This document shows, piece after piece, positions 54,535-63,928 of a stretch of 64,000 nucleotides of DNA. Each line of letters opens with the position of its first letter. Position 1 is the stretch's first letter. The notes under the pieces are model-generated. The model made no database searches and was not told the origin of the DNA. It saw only the letters and a list, made by a program, of their open reading frames with translations. The translations under genes and the position numbers were made by a program. The DNA comes from Gemmatimonadota bacterium (GTDB lineage Bacteria > Gemmatimonadota > Gemmatimonadetes > Gemmatimonadales > GWC2-71-9): assembly GCA_029863245.1 (NCBI GenBank), contig JAOTVV010000013.1, positions 1 to 64,000 on the forward strand. Direction: 5' to 3'.

Positions 54535-55095
54535 ATGGGTATCCATGACGTGACGGGGGAAAGCGACGGGGACTTCGTGCGGCGCGTGCTGAATGGCGAT
54601 ACCGCCGCGTACGCGGGCCTCGTCACCCGGTACCGCGATCGGTTGGGCCGCTATGCGATGCGGATGCTCGGGAACCAGGCGGATGCAGAGGAAGCGCTCC
54701 AAGACGCCTTCGTCAGGGGGTACCGATCGCTGCGACGCTGTACCGATCCGGAGCGGTTCGGCGCGTGGCTGTTCGGCATCCTGGTCAACCGGTGCCGCAC
54801 GCTCGGCGGACGCCGCGCCCGCAGGCAGCGGACCGTGGTCCACGACGAGGTGGCCCTGAGCCGGGCCTCGGTGGGAGACGAGGGCGAGGAGTTCGCGCTG
54901 CGCGAGACGATCCAGTGGGCCGTCGCCCAACTGTCGGCGCCAAATCGGGAGGCCTTTCTCCTCAAGCACGTCGAAGAGCTGAGCTACGACGAGATGACGG
55001 AACTCACCGGCGTGAGCGTGTCGGCACTCAAGATGCGGGTGATGCGGGCACGGGAGGAACTTCAACGATTGCTGTCGGAGGTCGTGCGTGACTGA
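54535..55095 (+). CDS. ECF RNA polymerase sigma factor
   Basis: A 186-residue sigma-70 family protein of the ECF class. Region 2 is RYRDRLGRYAMRMLGNQADA then EEALQDAFVRGYRSLRR; region 4 is LSAPNREAFLLKHVEELSYD then EMTELTGVSVSALKMRVMRA. There is no region 1 or 3. The gene overlaps the next by 8 bases; the product there has one transmembrane helix and occupies the position of an anti-sigma factor, though no zinc-binding anti-sigma motif is present. Confidence 0.94.
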   Translation: MGIHDVTGESDGDFVRRVLNGDTAAYAGLVTRYRDRLGRYAMRMLGNQADAEEALQDAFVRGYRSLRRCTDPERFGAWLFGILVNRCRTLGGRRARRQRTVVHDEVALSRASVGDEGEEFALRETIQWAVAQLSAPNREAFLLKHVEELSYDEMTELTGVSVSALKMRVMRAREELQRLLSEVVRD

Positions 55096-55663
55096 GCGGG
55101 GTTTTCTGTTCGATCGGGTTGTCGAGATCCTGAAGGAGCCCGTGGCAATCGATCCCGCGCTCGATCGGCGCGTGATCAAGGGGATCCTCGCGGGTCCGTC
55201 GCCTCGTGCCGCGCCACCGGCGGTCGTGGGGTGGCTCACCCGGCGGCGGACCGTATCGGTGAGCCCGCTCGGCGGGCTCGCGCTGGCTGCCGGAATCGCC
55301 GGATTGGCCTTGCTCGGACGCTCTGCCTTGCAACTCGCCGAGCCATCGACGGCGCCGCGAACTGCGACCGTCGCCGCATCGACCGAGCCAGCGCCGTCGG
55401 TCGTGCAGTTTGTGATCGTGGCACCATCGGCTGCCACCGTGTCGCTCGTCGGGGACTTCAACGACTGGAACGTCTCCGCAACGCCAATGCGGCCGGCACC
55501 GGGTGACGGCATCTGGTCGGTCACGGTGCCACTCGAGCCGGGCCGCTATCGGTATGCGTTTCTGGTCGACGGGCAGACGTGGCTCGCCGACCCCTCGGCC
55601 CCCCGTGCCTTCGACGACGACTTTGGACCACCGAACTCGGTGCTGACAGTGAGAGGATCATGA
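55088..55663 (+). CDS. Membrane protein with glycogen-binding (CBM48/AMPK-type) domain
   Basis: A 191-residue protein. A cytoplasmic N-terminus of about 50 residues (GFLFDRVVEILKEPVAIDPA, DRRVIKGILAGPS) resembles the short sigma-contacting end of anti-sigma proteins. A helix (GGLALAAGIAGLALLG) follows, then an exposed domain about residues 105-188: VSLVGDFNDWNVSATPM and RYRYAFLVDGQTWLADPSA, the early-set glycogen-binding fold used by AMPK beta and starch/glycogen enzymes. It probably transmits an envelope or carbohydrate signal to the sigma factor; that is inference. Its stop overlaps the next gene (ATGATG). Confidence 0.88.
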   Translation: MTERGFLFDRVVEILKEPVAIDPALDRRVIKGILAGPSPRAAPPAVVGWLTRRRTVSVSPLGGLALAAGIAGLALLGRSALQLAEPSTAPRTATVAASTEPAPSVVQFVIVAPSAATVSLVGDFNDWNVSATPMRPAPGDGIWSVTVPLEPGRYRYAFLVDGQTWLADPSAPRAFDDDFGPPNSVLTVRGS

Positions 55664-56292
55664 TGCTCCGTTCGATCATCGTCTTGATGTGCTTGGCCGC
55701 GGTCGGGCCACACTGGGCGACCGCTCAGGAGCCTCGACTGGTCGGCCGGCTCACCGCTGAAACCCGTGTCCAAGTCGATGCGATGCTCGACTCCGCCCGC
55801 GCACGTGCGCTCCCGATCGAGCCACTCGTGGACCGCGCGCTCGAGGGTGCGAGCAAGCGCGCGTCTGGTGAGCGCATCGTCGCTGCCGTGCGTCGCCTCA
55901 CTGACGAACTACAGGTCGCTCGAGACGCGCTCGGGAGCCGCTCCACCCCCAGCGAAATCACCGCGGGAGCGAGCGCGTTGCGTGCCGGTGCAACCGGAGA
56001 CGACTTGGCACAGCTTCGCCGGCTGCGCACGGACCGGTCCCTCACCATCGCCGCTGCCGTGCTGGCAGATCTCGTTGCCGTCGGCGTTCCCGCCGACACG
56101 GCAGTGGCCGCCGTCCTCGCACTGGCCGAATTCGCGCTCGACACCGAGTACCTCGCCCTGCGGGAGAACGTGGAGCGTGACGTGGCATTGGGCGCTTCGC
56201 CCGTTTCCGCACTGGGCGTGCGAGTGGAGGCGGCAGCCCCGCAAGGAGATTTCGGAGCCGGAACGCAGCGTCCCCCGGCTCGCAAACCATAG
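55660..56292 (+). CDS. Exported helical protein of the sigma-factor operon
   Basis: A 210-residue protein with signal peptide (MLRSIIVLMCLAAVGPHWATA). The mature part is Ala/Arg/Leu-rich and helical throughout (RVQVDAMLDSARARALPIEP, SGERIVAAVRRLTDELQVAR, AAVLADLVAVGVPADTAVAA). There are no catalytic or cofactor motifs. It probably lies in the periplasm between the inner-membrane CBM48 protein and the outer-membrane barrel encoded on either side. No family recognised. Confidence 0.82.
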   Translation: MMLRSIIVLMCLAAVGPHWATAQEPRLVGRLTAETRVQVDAMLDSARARALPIEPLVDRALEGASKRASGERIVAAVRRLTDELQVARDALGSRSTPSEITAGASALRAGATGDDLAQLRRLRTDRSLTIAAAVLADLVAVGVPADTAVAAVLALAEFALDTEYLALRENVERDVALGASPVSALGVRVEAAAPQGDFGAGTQRPPARKP

Positions 56293-56307
56293 CGTGCTCG
56301 GCGATCG

Positions 56308-57450
56308 GTGACGTATCGCTGGCCGGTCGTTGCAGCGACGGCGGTCGGGTTCCACGCGCTTGTAGCCCCCCTTACAGCTCAGACCACGGCATCGCTGGAA
56401 CTCGGCGGCTCCCTCGTTCAGTACGATGGCTTTCTGTCTTCCGGAGCGGTGTACGGAACACCGATGCTTCGCCTCGACGGACGCGCCCATAGCATCGCGG
56501 CCCAGGGGAGTTACATCCTGTTCGAGAGCGGAAGCCGCATCCTGCAGGGCACCGCAGCCGGTGGCTGGCTCACTCCAAGGTTCGGTCCGTGGCGTGGCGA
56601 GCTCTCGGCCTCGGCCGGAGTGAACGGCTACCAGGACTATCCCAGCTACGGTCATGTCTTGGGACGCGGCAAGCTCCACCTGATCGGCGACGGCATTGGC
56701 GCGTGGGTGGCCGGCGCAACTGGCAGCTCATTCTTCGGCGCCAGCTGGGATGGGGCCACCGAGCTCGCCGTCGGTGCCTGGGCGGCAACCCCGGAGTTCG
56801 GTGGTGGCGTCACCCTTACGCATTCGCGCTTTCTGGATTCGACCTTCACCGACGTCGTAGCTGGCGGCCGCTGGCGTACCTCGGTGGCCGAACTGGACGC
56901 TTCACTCGGGATCCGGACCTCCGCCGTCGGCCGCGGGAATAGGCTCTACGGGGATATCGGCGCTCGATTTCGGCTCTCCAGCCGGTTCTCCATCCTCGCC
57001 AGCGGCGGTCGCTATCCCGCCGATCCGGTGCGCGGCGTGCTTGCGGCGAGCTATGCCAACCTCGGCCTGCGATTCGATCTCATCCCATCGCGGCGAGCCC
57101 CGCTGACGTCGCTGTCGGCGGCCCTCCGGCGCGTAGTCCCCGGGGCCGCGGACCGCCGCGGCAGCGACGACGCCTCGCTCGCGATTGAACCCTCGACGGT
57201 AGACCTCACCCGCGTTCGCGTGTCGGCGCCAGGGGCCACGCGCGTCGAGCTGATGGGGGATTTCACCGACTGGGAGCCGCTCCCGCTGGCGAGCGAGCAT
57301 CCCGGTCTGTTCGAAATCGTGCTGCGGCTTCCGCCAGGCAGCTACCGGCTCAACGTGCGGCTAGACGGTGGGCGATGGATCGTCCCAGCCGGCGCCAGGG
57401 TCGAGGAGGACGATTTCGGCCAGAAGGTGGGGATCATCCTCGTGCCGTGA
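56308..57450 (+). CDS. Outer-membrane barrel with C-terminal glycogen-binding domain
   Basis: A 380-residue exported protein, GTG start 56308, signal to about LVAPLTAQ. Residues ~25-260 read as a beta-barrel (TASLELGGSLVQYDGFLSSG, FRLSSRFSILASGGRYPAD). The C-terminal ~85 residues repeat the CBM48/early-set domain of the operon's inner-membrane protein: RVELMGDFTDWEPLPLASEH, SYRLNVRLDGGRWIVPAG and DDFGQKVGIILVP. A barrel-to-carbohydrate-domain fusion is uncommon. It is the last gene of the sigma operon. Confidence 0.85.
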   Translation: MTYRWPVVAATAVGFHALVAPLTAQTTASLELGGSLVQYDGFLSSGAVYGTPMLRLDGRAHSIAAQGSYILFESGSRILQGTAAGGWLTPRFGPWRGELSASAGVNGYQDYPSYGHVLGRGKLHLIGDGIGAWVAGATGSSFFGASWDGATELAVGAWAATPEFGGGVTLTHSRFLDSTFTDVVAGGRWRTSVAELDASLGIRTSAVGRGNRLYGDIGARFRLSSRFSILASGGRYPADPVRGVLAASYANLGLRFDLIPSRRAPLTSLSAALRRVVPGAADRRGSDDASLAIEPSTVDLTRVRVSAPGATRVELMGDFTDWEPLPLASEHPGLFEIVLRLPPGSYRLNVRLDGGRWIVPAGARVEEDDFGQKVGIILVP

Positions 57451-57635
57451 TGGTCCATCCGGGGAGGCCGCGCCATATGGGGATCTAGCGGCGCCAGGGG
57501 CACGTGCCACCCGTTCCAAGCCGGCCGATCGGCTGCGCTTCCGCTCAACGCCCAGCTTCGAAGTGTGATCTGTGCTGCTTGCGCCGCACGCCACTTGTCC
57601 TCATCCTGTTCCAGCCCAAGCCGATAGGAGCATCC

Positions 57636-59732
57636 GTGAAGAGCGCATCCGCCGCTACGCAGCCATCCACAACCCTGGAACCGGCCGTGCGCCTCGTCGG
57701 GTACTCCTTCCTCATCCTCTTCTTCGAGCTGGCCCTCATTCGGTACGTGCCAGCCTACGTCCGGGTATTCGGGTTCTATCTCAACTTCGTGATCATCGCG
57801 ACGTTCCTCGGGATGGGGGTCGGGCTGCTGCGGGTGGAGAGTGCGGATCGCCTGCGCTGGCTGGCGATCCCGACCATGCTCCTGCTGCTCGTCACGGTAC
57901 GGCTGTTCGCGAACGTCCTGGTGGACGCTCCCGCGGATCCCGACGAGCTGCTGTGGGCAGTCTATCCGGAGTCGTCACCCAACGTGCGGCGCCTCGGGGT
58001 CCTCCCCACCACCACGCTGCTGTTCACGCTGTGCGCGCTGTTCTTCGTTCCGCTGGGCGCCCTCATGGGACGGGAGTTCCGGCGCTTCCGGCCCCTGGTC
58101 GCCTACTCGCTGGACATCGGCGGTAGCCTGGCCGGTATCCTGTCGTTCGGGCTGCTCAGCCTGATGCGCACCAGCCCCCCCATCTGGTTCGGAGTCGGCG
58201 CCACCGTCTGGATCCTACTCTCGCTGCGGCATCGCGAGTACAGCCTCAGCCTTCTCGCTACGGGCACGCTTGCCGTCATCCTCACCGTGCTCACCGCCAA
58301 ACCCCGTCCGGAGTACTGGTCACCGTACTACCGGATCAACGTGCGCACGCTGGAAGACGGCATCCACAACCTCGACGTGAACGGATCGATGCATCAGTGG
58401 ATGATCGACTTCCGCTCGGACATCGTGGATTCCAGTGGCTTCATCCAGCAGGTGCTGACCGACTACCTCCAGCCCTACCTCCTGCTCGACAACGTCGACA
58501 CGGTACTCGTCGTGGGATCCGGTACGGGAAACGACGTCGCGCTGTTGCTCCAAGCGGGCGTGTCGTACATCGATGCCGTGGAAATCGACCCGACGATCTA
58601 CGAGATCGGGAGAGCCGCCAACTTCCAGAATCGGTACGGTGACCCGAGTGTCCGCGTGCACATCAACGATGCCCGGGCCCACTTCGATCGCACCGAGCAG
58701 CGATACGATCTGGTCTTGCTGGGCACCCTCGACAGTCAAACGCTGCTGTCGGGCATGACGTCACTGCGCCTCGACAACTACGTGTATACGGTGGAGGCCT
58801 TCGACGCGGCCCGCGCCCTGCTGAAGCCCGGGGGCAGCCTCATCGCCTACCACATGTCCGGATACCCCTACATCGCGGCCAAGATCTATCGCCTCTTGGA
58901 GCAGGCGTTCGGTGAGCCACCGGCGGTGAAGTATGAGCCCCAACACCGCTTGTTCAACTACACGTTCGTGGCCGGACGAGCGGCGCAGCGGGCCACGGAC
59001 TGGACAACACCGAGATCGATCCTCACGACGGCGGTCACGTTGCCCGAAGACGACTGGCCCTATCTCTATCTGCGACGACCCACCCTCCCCGACCACTATG
59101 TGCAGGCGCTCGCCATGGTCTTGCTCGTAGCGTTGGTGTTCGTCGGAGCGGGCATTGGACCCACGCAGGTACTCCGGTGGAGATTCGATTGGGGCATGTT
59201 CTTCCTGGGTGCAGGGTTTCTCCTCGTGGAGACGAAGAGCGTGTCGGAGATCTCGCTGCTCTTCGGAGCCACGTGGACCGTCAACCTGGTCGTCTTCTAC
59301 TCGATCCTCACGGTCATCTTGATCGCGAATATCTGGGTCTTGCGACGGCCCGGGCACGGGACCCGGTGGCCATTCGTTGGTCTCTTCTCGAGCCTCGCCA
59401 TCGCCTACGCCGTCCCGGCGCGGAGCCTCCTGCCTCTCGGACTCGCCGGTCAGTGGATCGTTGGCGGCTTGATGGTGGCGCTCCCCATCCTCTTTGCCGC
59501 CTTGATCTTCGCCGTGTTGTTCCGGTCCCGAACCGCCAATCCTACGGCTGCGCTCGCGGCGAACCTCATTGGGGCGATCGTGGGCGGTGTGCTGGAATAC
59601 TCGTCGATGATCGTCGGTATCAAGACGCTGTACGTCCTCGCGGCCGTGTTCTATCTCGCCGCGTTCCTGGCCAGCGAGCGCGCAGCCCGACTGGCGCCGG
59701 TGCCGATGCCGCTCGGGGCGGGACGAGCCTAG
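57636..59732 (+). CDS. Membrane spermidine synthase-like protein
   Basis: A 698-residue polytopic protein with the methyltransferase-like spermidine synthase fold between two membrane regions. About six helices precede and seven follow. The nucleotide-binding motif is VLVVGSGTGNDVALLLQAGV followed by IDAVEIDPTIYEIGR (about residues 290-325) and RVHINDARAHFDRTEQRYDL. Such proteins are annotated as spermidine synthases, but decarboxy-SAM aminopropyl transfer has rarely been shown for the membrane forms. GTG 57636 has AGGAG six bases upstream; it is separated from the sigma operon by 185 bases and from the next kinase by 4. Confidence 0.85.
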   Translation: MKSASAATQPSTTLEPAVRLVGYSFLILFFELALIRYVPAYVRVFGFYLNFVIIATFLGMGVGLLRVESADRLRWLAIPTMLLLLVTVRLFANVLVDAPADPDELLWAVYPESSPNVRRLGVLPTTTLLFTLCALFFVPLGALMGREFRRFRPLVAYSLDIGGSLAGILSFGLLSLMRTSPPIWFGVGATVWILLSLRHREYSLSLLATGTLAVILTVLTAKPRPEYWSPYYRINVRTLEDGIHNLDVNGSMHQWMIDFRSDIVDSSGFIQQVLTDYLQPYLLLDNVDTVLVVGSGTGNDVALLLQAGVSYIDAVEIDPTIYEIGRAANFQNRYGDPSVRVHINDARAHFDRTEQRYDLVLLGTLDSQTLLSGMTSLRLDNYVYTVEAFDAARALLKPGGSLIAYHMSGYPYIAAKIYRLLEQAFGEPPAVKYEPQHRLFNYTFVAGRAAQRATDWTTPRSILTTAVTLPEDDWPYLYLRRPTLPDHYVQALAMVLLVALVFVGAGIGPTQVLRWRFDWGMFFLGAGFLLVETKSVSEISLLFGATWTVNLVVFYSILTVILIANIWVLRRPGHGTRWPFVGLFSSLAIAYAVPARSLLPLGLAGQWIVGGLMVALPILFAALIFAVLFRSRTANPTAALAANLIGAIVGGVLEYSSMIVGIKTLYVLAAVFYLAAFLASERAARLAPVPMPLGAGRA

Positions 59733-59736
59733 CCGC

Positions 59737-61311
59737 ATGTCCGACCATCCCGACGGACCCGACACCGCCGCTCGGCTGAGCGCAGCACTCGGCCCCAATT
59801 ACGAGGTCCGTCTCGCCGTGGGACGGGGAGGATTCGCAGAGGTGTTCGAGGTCTGGGATCGGGAGCTCGAGCGACGCCTCGCGGTCAAGGTTCTCCGACC
59901 AGACATCGCGTGGACCTCCGGGATGCTACAGCGGTTCAAGCAGGAGGCCCGGGCCGTCGCTGGCCTTCAGCATACCAACGTCCTCCCGATCCACTTCGTG
60001 GGGGAGGGACACGGGCTCGTGTTCTACGCAATGCCCTACGTCGAAGGCGAGTCGCTCGGTGACGTCCTCCGGACATCGGGAGCGCTGTCACCCGAACGGG
60101 CGATCGCCGTCGCGATCCCGGTGCTGGAGGCGCTCAGCCACGCCCATGCCCAGGCGCTCGTGCACCGCGACATCAAGCCGGACAACATCATGCTCGATCG
60201 TGCGAGCGGTCGACCGCTGCTCGTCGACTTCGGTATCGCAAAGCGGCTGGATACCGAGGCGGGCCTGACACAGACGGGCTTCGTGGTCGGAACCCCGCAC
60301 TACATGAGCCCGGAACAGGCACTGGGACAGAGTGATCTGGACGCGCGCTCCGATCTCTATTCGTTCGGTGCCGTCCTGTTCCAAATGGTGACCGGGAGCC
60401 CCCCGTTCGAGGGGGACTCGTCCCAAGAAATCGTGGGCAAGCACATCGCCGAGCCACCCCCAGACCCGGCCGAGTTGGACACGCGGATCCCGGGCTGGCT
60501 CTCGACGGTGATCACCCGCTGCTTGGAGAAGAAACCCGAAGACCGCTACCAGTCCGGCGCCATGGTGCTTGAAGCCCTCCGGGCTGGACCCGGCGGAGCC
60601 ACTAAAGAGCCCACAACCCGGCGGGCCGTTGCCGGGGTCGACACCGGGGCCAAGACCGAAATCGTACAGCGCAGCGAGTCGCCTCCTCGAGAACAAAGCC
60701 CCACCCGGCAATGGGGGGTTCGTCTTGCGCTTGTCGTACTCCCGCTCGTCGTCGCTGCCAGCGTCGTCCTGGCGTGGGTGTCGCGTCCTCGGCTCGTCTT
60801 CGAGAATCCGCTGACCGAACCAGTTCAGGTGCGTGTCGCCGACGAGGAACATGTCGTGGAGCCCGGTGAGCGGGTCATGGTCCGTCTTCGACGCCGACGC
60901 CCATCGGCCGTGTTGTGGACACTCGTGCCACCGACCGATACCGACGGCACACCGCTCGGCATGGAGATCTCCGGCGCATTCACGATCGATCGGCCCCGTG
61001 GCCGCATACTCCGGGCGGCCGACGCCAGCCCGGGTGACCGTGCCTACTTCGCACCGCTCATCACCAACGACACCGGCGGGCCCCTCACAGTCATCGTGAA
61101 CGCGGGGACCGGTGCCGCGCTCCCGTGCAGTTGCACGATTCCGCCCGGAGCGACGCGCATGGCGATCGGGTACTATCCGCTGTTTCAAAATTCCACGGTC
61201 CGTGTGGAGGATCCCTCGGGCCGGGCCGCCACGTTCACCGATCTCGGCGCCGAGGTGGAGCGAACGACCGGGGTCGTGCGCCTCCGGTTCGAGGCACGGG
61301 ATCTCCGATGA
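59737..61311 (+). CDS. Ser/Thr protein kinase with single transmembrane helix
   Basis: A 524-residue Hanks-type kinase. Kinase domain: LAVGRGGFAEVFEVWDREL, LAVKVLRPDI, HRDIKPDNIMLD, LVDFGIAKRL and GTPHYMSPEQALG; a long linker (about residues 285-325); a transmembrane helix LALVVLPLVVAASVVLAWV; then an extracytoplasmic beta-rich domain of about 170 residues with many Val, Thr and Pro. This is the classic PknB-like topology, so the outer domain is a likely sensor. It starts four bases after the spermidine synthase-like gene. Confidence 0.94.
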   Translation: MSDHPDGPDTAARLSAALGPNYEVRLAVGRGGFAEVFEVWDRELERRLAVKVLRPDIAWTSGMLQRFKQEARAVAGLQHTNVLPIHFVGEGHGLVFYAMPYVEGESLGDVLRTSGALSPERAIAVAIPVLEALSHAHAQALVHRDIKPDNIMLDRASGRPLLVDFGIAKRLDTEAGLTQTGFVVGTPHYMSPEQALGQSDLDARSDLYSFGAVLFQMVTGSPPFEGDSSQEIVGKHIAEPPPDPAELDTRIPGWLSTVITRCLEKKPEDRYQSGAMVLEALRAGPGGATKEPTTRRAVAGVDTGAKTEIVQRSESPPREQSPTRQWGVRLALVVLPLVVAASVVLAWVSRPRLVFENPLTEPVQVRVADEEHVVEPGERVMVRLRRRRPSAVLWTLVPPTDTDGTPLGMEISGAFTIDRPRGRILRAADASPGDRAYFAPLITNDTGGPLTVIVNAGTGAALPCSCTIPPGATRMAIGYYPLFQNSTVRVEDPSGRAATFTDLGAEVERTTGVVRLRFEARDLR

Positions 61312-61389
61312 GACAGCGTGATCCCCTGGCCGCCATGCGGCATTCGTCCTCTTTCCGATCTCCGAGCCAGGCCATATCTTAGGCCCCCC

Positions 61390-63147
61390 ATGTCAGATCG
61401 AATCTCCCGTCTAAGCGCCGCCATCGGCCGGGCTGCACCCAAGGCCCTGAGTCTCGATTCGATTCGAGGCCGGATCGTCGTCTTTGCCCTGCTCGCGACC
61501 CTGATTCCGACGGGAATCACCGCGTGGCTCGCGTACTCTCAGACCGAGAGCTCGCGCACCCGGCAGACCAATCAGGAGCTGTCGAGCGGGTCGAGCCAGG
61601 CCGCAAGAGAGCTGAGCATTTGGCTCAAGGAGCGGGCCTACGAGCTGAAGATCTTTACCGGCTCGTTCCAGGTTGCAGAGAACCTGGCGCGGATGAGCCA
61701 GGTCGCTGGTCGGTCCACCCAGTTGCTCGAGGCCACGGCGCGCCTGAACAACTATCTCGTGTCCGTTCAGGAGCGATTTCCGAACCTCTACGACGAGTTG
61801 CTCGTCGTCGATTCCCAGCAGACGATTCTCGGCACGAGTGCCCGAACTCCAGGGCAGTTGCACCTACCGGAGACTTGGCTGCAAACCGTGCGCGGGAATC
61901 GAGAGGCGATCGGCGACCCCTTCTGGGAGGATCAGAGCGGCCACGCCTCGATCACCATGGCGGTCCCGATCCTCGGAGCCCTCGACGGCCGGCTTCTCGG
62001 AGCGCTGGCGGCGCGGGTGAACCTCCGGGCGCTCGAAGCCAACCTCACGACGTTTCCCACGGGGGAGACTGGTCAGGTCTATCTGGTGTCGCGCACCGGG
62101 AGCCTGGTCGTGAGCTCCCGCGGGGTAACCCGAGGTCAGGCCGGGTTGGGCATTCCCCAGGAAACGCTGGCGTCCCTGCGCCGGGCCAAGGCCTCATCGA
62201 TCCGATTCACGAACTACGAGGGTCAGGACGTCGTGGGATCGCTGACCGCCCTCCCCGACCTGCCGTGGGCCGCCGTGGCCGAGATCTCGCGCGAGGAGGC
62301 CTTCGCCGAAATCGCGCGCGTGCGAAACATCACCCTGGCGTTGGTGTTCGTCGTGCTGGTGGTCGTGAGCTTCATTGCCTACCGTCTCGCGCTCCTCATC
62401 GTCCGGCCTCTCGACCGGCTGACCACTGGTGCGCGGGGCGTCGGCTCGGGCGATCTGGCGGTCGAGCTGCCCAAGGCGGGCGGCGGAGAAGTCGGATATC
62501 TCACCGACGTCTTCAACGTCATGGTGGCGCGACTCCGGGCGGGCCGCGAGGAGCTGGAAGCGATCCACGAGGACCTGCGCACGAAGAACGAAGAACTGGA
62601 GCGGCTCTCAGTCACCGATGCGCTCACTGGGGTGTCGAATCGGAGATTGCTGATGGAGACCCTGCGACGCGAGGTGCAGCGAAGCGGGCGAACCGACCAG
62701 CCATTTTCCGTCCTCATGCTCGACGTGGACGGGTTCAAGGCATTCAATGACACCTACGGCCACCAGGCGGGCGATGCGGCGCTGGTGATGCTGGCGGCCG
62801 TTCTGCGCGAATGTACTCGAGTCGTGGATTGTGTGGCACGGTATGGGGGCGAGGAGTTCGTCATCATGCTGCACGAGACGGATCTCGCCAGCGCGTCTGA
62901 GGTGGCCGAGCGGATCCGAGTGGCCGTGGCCGACCGACGCGTGCCACTCGAGGGTGAGGACGCCTTTATCACCGTCAGCATCGGGATCGCACAGTATCCG
63001 GGAGACGGGGGCACCCACGAGGCCGTGCTCAAGGCTGCCGACGGGACGCTGTACGACGCCAAGCAACAGGGTCGGAACCGCGTGGTACTCACGACCGCCC
63101 ACCCCAAGCGGCGACGCTCTCGCAGCGGCTCCAAGATCAACCCGTAA
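61390..63147 (+). CDS. Diguanylate cyclase with periplasmic sensor and HAMP
   Basis: A 585-residue protein: helix 1 near residues 29-51, a periplasmic Cache-type sensor domain, helix 2 (ALVFVVLVVVSFIAYRLAL), a HAMP linker (IVRPLDRLTTGARGVGSGDL) with a short coiled coil (EAIHEDLRTKNEELERLS), and a GGDEF domain. The active site is GGEEF (residues 486-490), and the allosteric inhibition site RxxD is present as RVVD (477-480) five residues upstream. It should make cyclic di-GMP, feedback-inhibited, in response to a small extracytoplasmic ligand. No EAL domain is seen in the window. Confidence 0.94.
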   Translation: MSDRISRLSAAIGRAAPKALSLDSIRGRIVVFALLATLIPTGITAWLAYSQTESSRTRQTNQELSSGSSQAARELSIWLKERAYELKIFTGSFQVAENLARMSQVAGRSTQLLEATARLNNYLVSVQERFPNLYDELLVVDSQQTILGTSARTPGQLHLPETWLQTVRGNREAIGDPFWEDQSGHASITMAVPILGALDGRLLGALAARVNLRALEANLTTFPTGETGQVYLVSRTGSLVVSSRGVTRGQAGLGIPQETLASLRRAKASSIRFTNYEGQDVVGSLTALPDLPWAAVAEISREEAFAEIARVRNITLALVFVVLVVVSFIAYRLALLIVRPLDRLTTGARGVGSGDLAVELPKAGGGEVGYLTDVFNVMVARLRAGREELEAIHEDLRTKNEELERLSVTDALTGVSNRRLLMETLRREVQRSGRTDQPFSVLMLDVDGFKAFNDTYGHQAGDAALVMLAAVLRECTRVVDCVARYGGEEFVIMLHETDLASASEVAERIRVAVADRRVPLEGEDAFITVSIGIAQYPGDGGTHEAVLKAADGTLYDAKQQGRNRVVLTTAHPKRRRSRSGSKINP

Positions 63148-63154
63148 GCGTGAC

Positions 63155-63928
63155 CTAGTCGGGCTTCTCCCGACTTCGGTGGCCCACTAGGCTGTAGAAA
63201 ACCCACCCGCTACGGCCGTTCTCGTCTCGGACACGCACCCAGTCATCAGTGTACGAGAGCCCCGTCAGTGGCGTCCCGGCTTCGACGGTAAGGAGAATGC
63301 GTCGATCCCGGCCCGGGCCCTCGCGGATGTTGCTGCGTCGGAGCGCCTCCAGACGCAGCGGGGTCGTGAACCATGCCTCCCCGGGCTGCAGGCCCCGGTC
63401 CGCACCAACGCGTCGCCGCGCCTCGGCAGTCTGCGAGAGCTTTCTCGCCTCGGTCGCTACGAACAGCGCGCCTCCAAAGTTGCCGGCATCGAAGGCCGCC
63501 GCGGCCTGCTCGATCATTCCCGATGCTTGCTCGATCTCCGCAGCTCCGGGCTCGACCGCCCGAAGCTCGTTGAGCGCAATCTCGGCTTCCGCCATGACCG
63601 ACGCGGCTTCGGCACGACTTGCGGAGGTCTGCAGTCGGGCGCTCACGCGAACGACCTCCTCGACGGCCGCATCACGATTGCGCTGGAGCTCTTCGATCTG
63701 CGCCTCCCGCTCCAGAAGCTGGAGTTGAAGTCGGGCCACCCGCTGCTCCAACTCGGACAGACGCGCGCCCTCCAGCTCGACGAGGACGGTGTCGATCACC
63801 GCAACCGGGGTTGGCTGTGGGTCAGCCGCGATGTCGGTTCCGCCGCGCCCCGCACACGCCGTACCGGTCAGCAGGGAGCCAAGTGCTATCAGCAAACTGC
63901 ATGAGACGGAATGCCGCATGGATGGCAT
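63155..63928 (-). CDS. SH3-domain lipoprotein with coiled coil
   Basis: A 257-residue exported protein with signal and lipobox LTGTAC. A long coiled coil covers about residues 50-115 (SELEQRVARLQLQLLEREAQ, IEELQRNRDAAVEEVVRV), followed by an Ala-rich helical region and a C-terminal bacterial SH3-like domain (SNIREGPGRDRRILLTVEAG, SYTDDWVRVRDENGRSGWVF). Such domains bind peptidoglycan peptides, so it probably tethers the outer membrane to the wall. GGAGGGAGG before ATG 63928 supports this start. It converges with the diguanylate cyclase gene (7 bases between stops). Confidence 0.85.
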   Translation of the reverse strand: MPSMRHSVSCSLLIALGSLLTGTACAGRGGTDIAADPQPTPVAVIDTVLVELEGARLSELEQRVARLQLQLLEREAQIEELQRNRDAAVEEVVRVSARLQTSASRAEAASVMAEAEIALNELRAVEPGAAEIEQASGMIEQAAAAFDAGNFGGALFVATEARKLSQTAEARRRVGADRGLQPGEAWFTTPLRLEALRRSNIREGPGRDRRILLTVEAGTPLTGLSYTDDWVRVRDENGRSGWVFYSLVGHRSREKPD

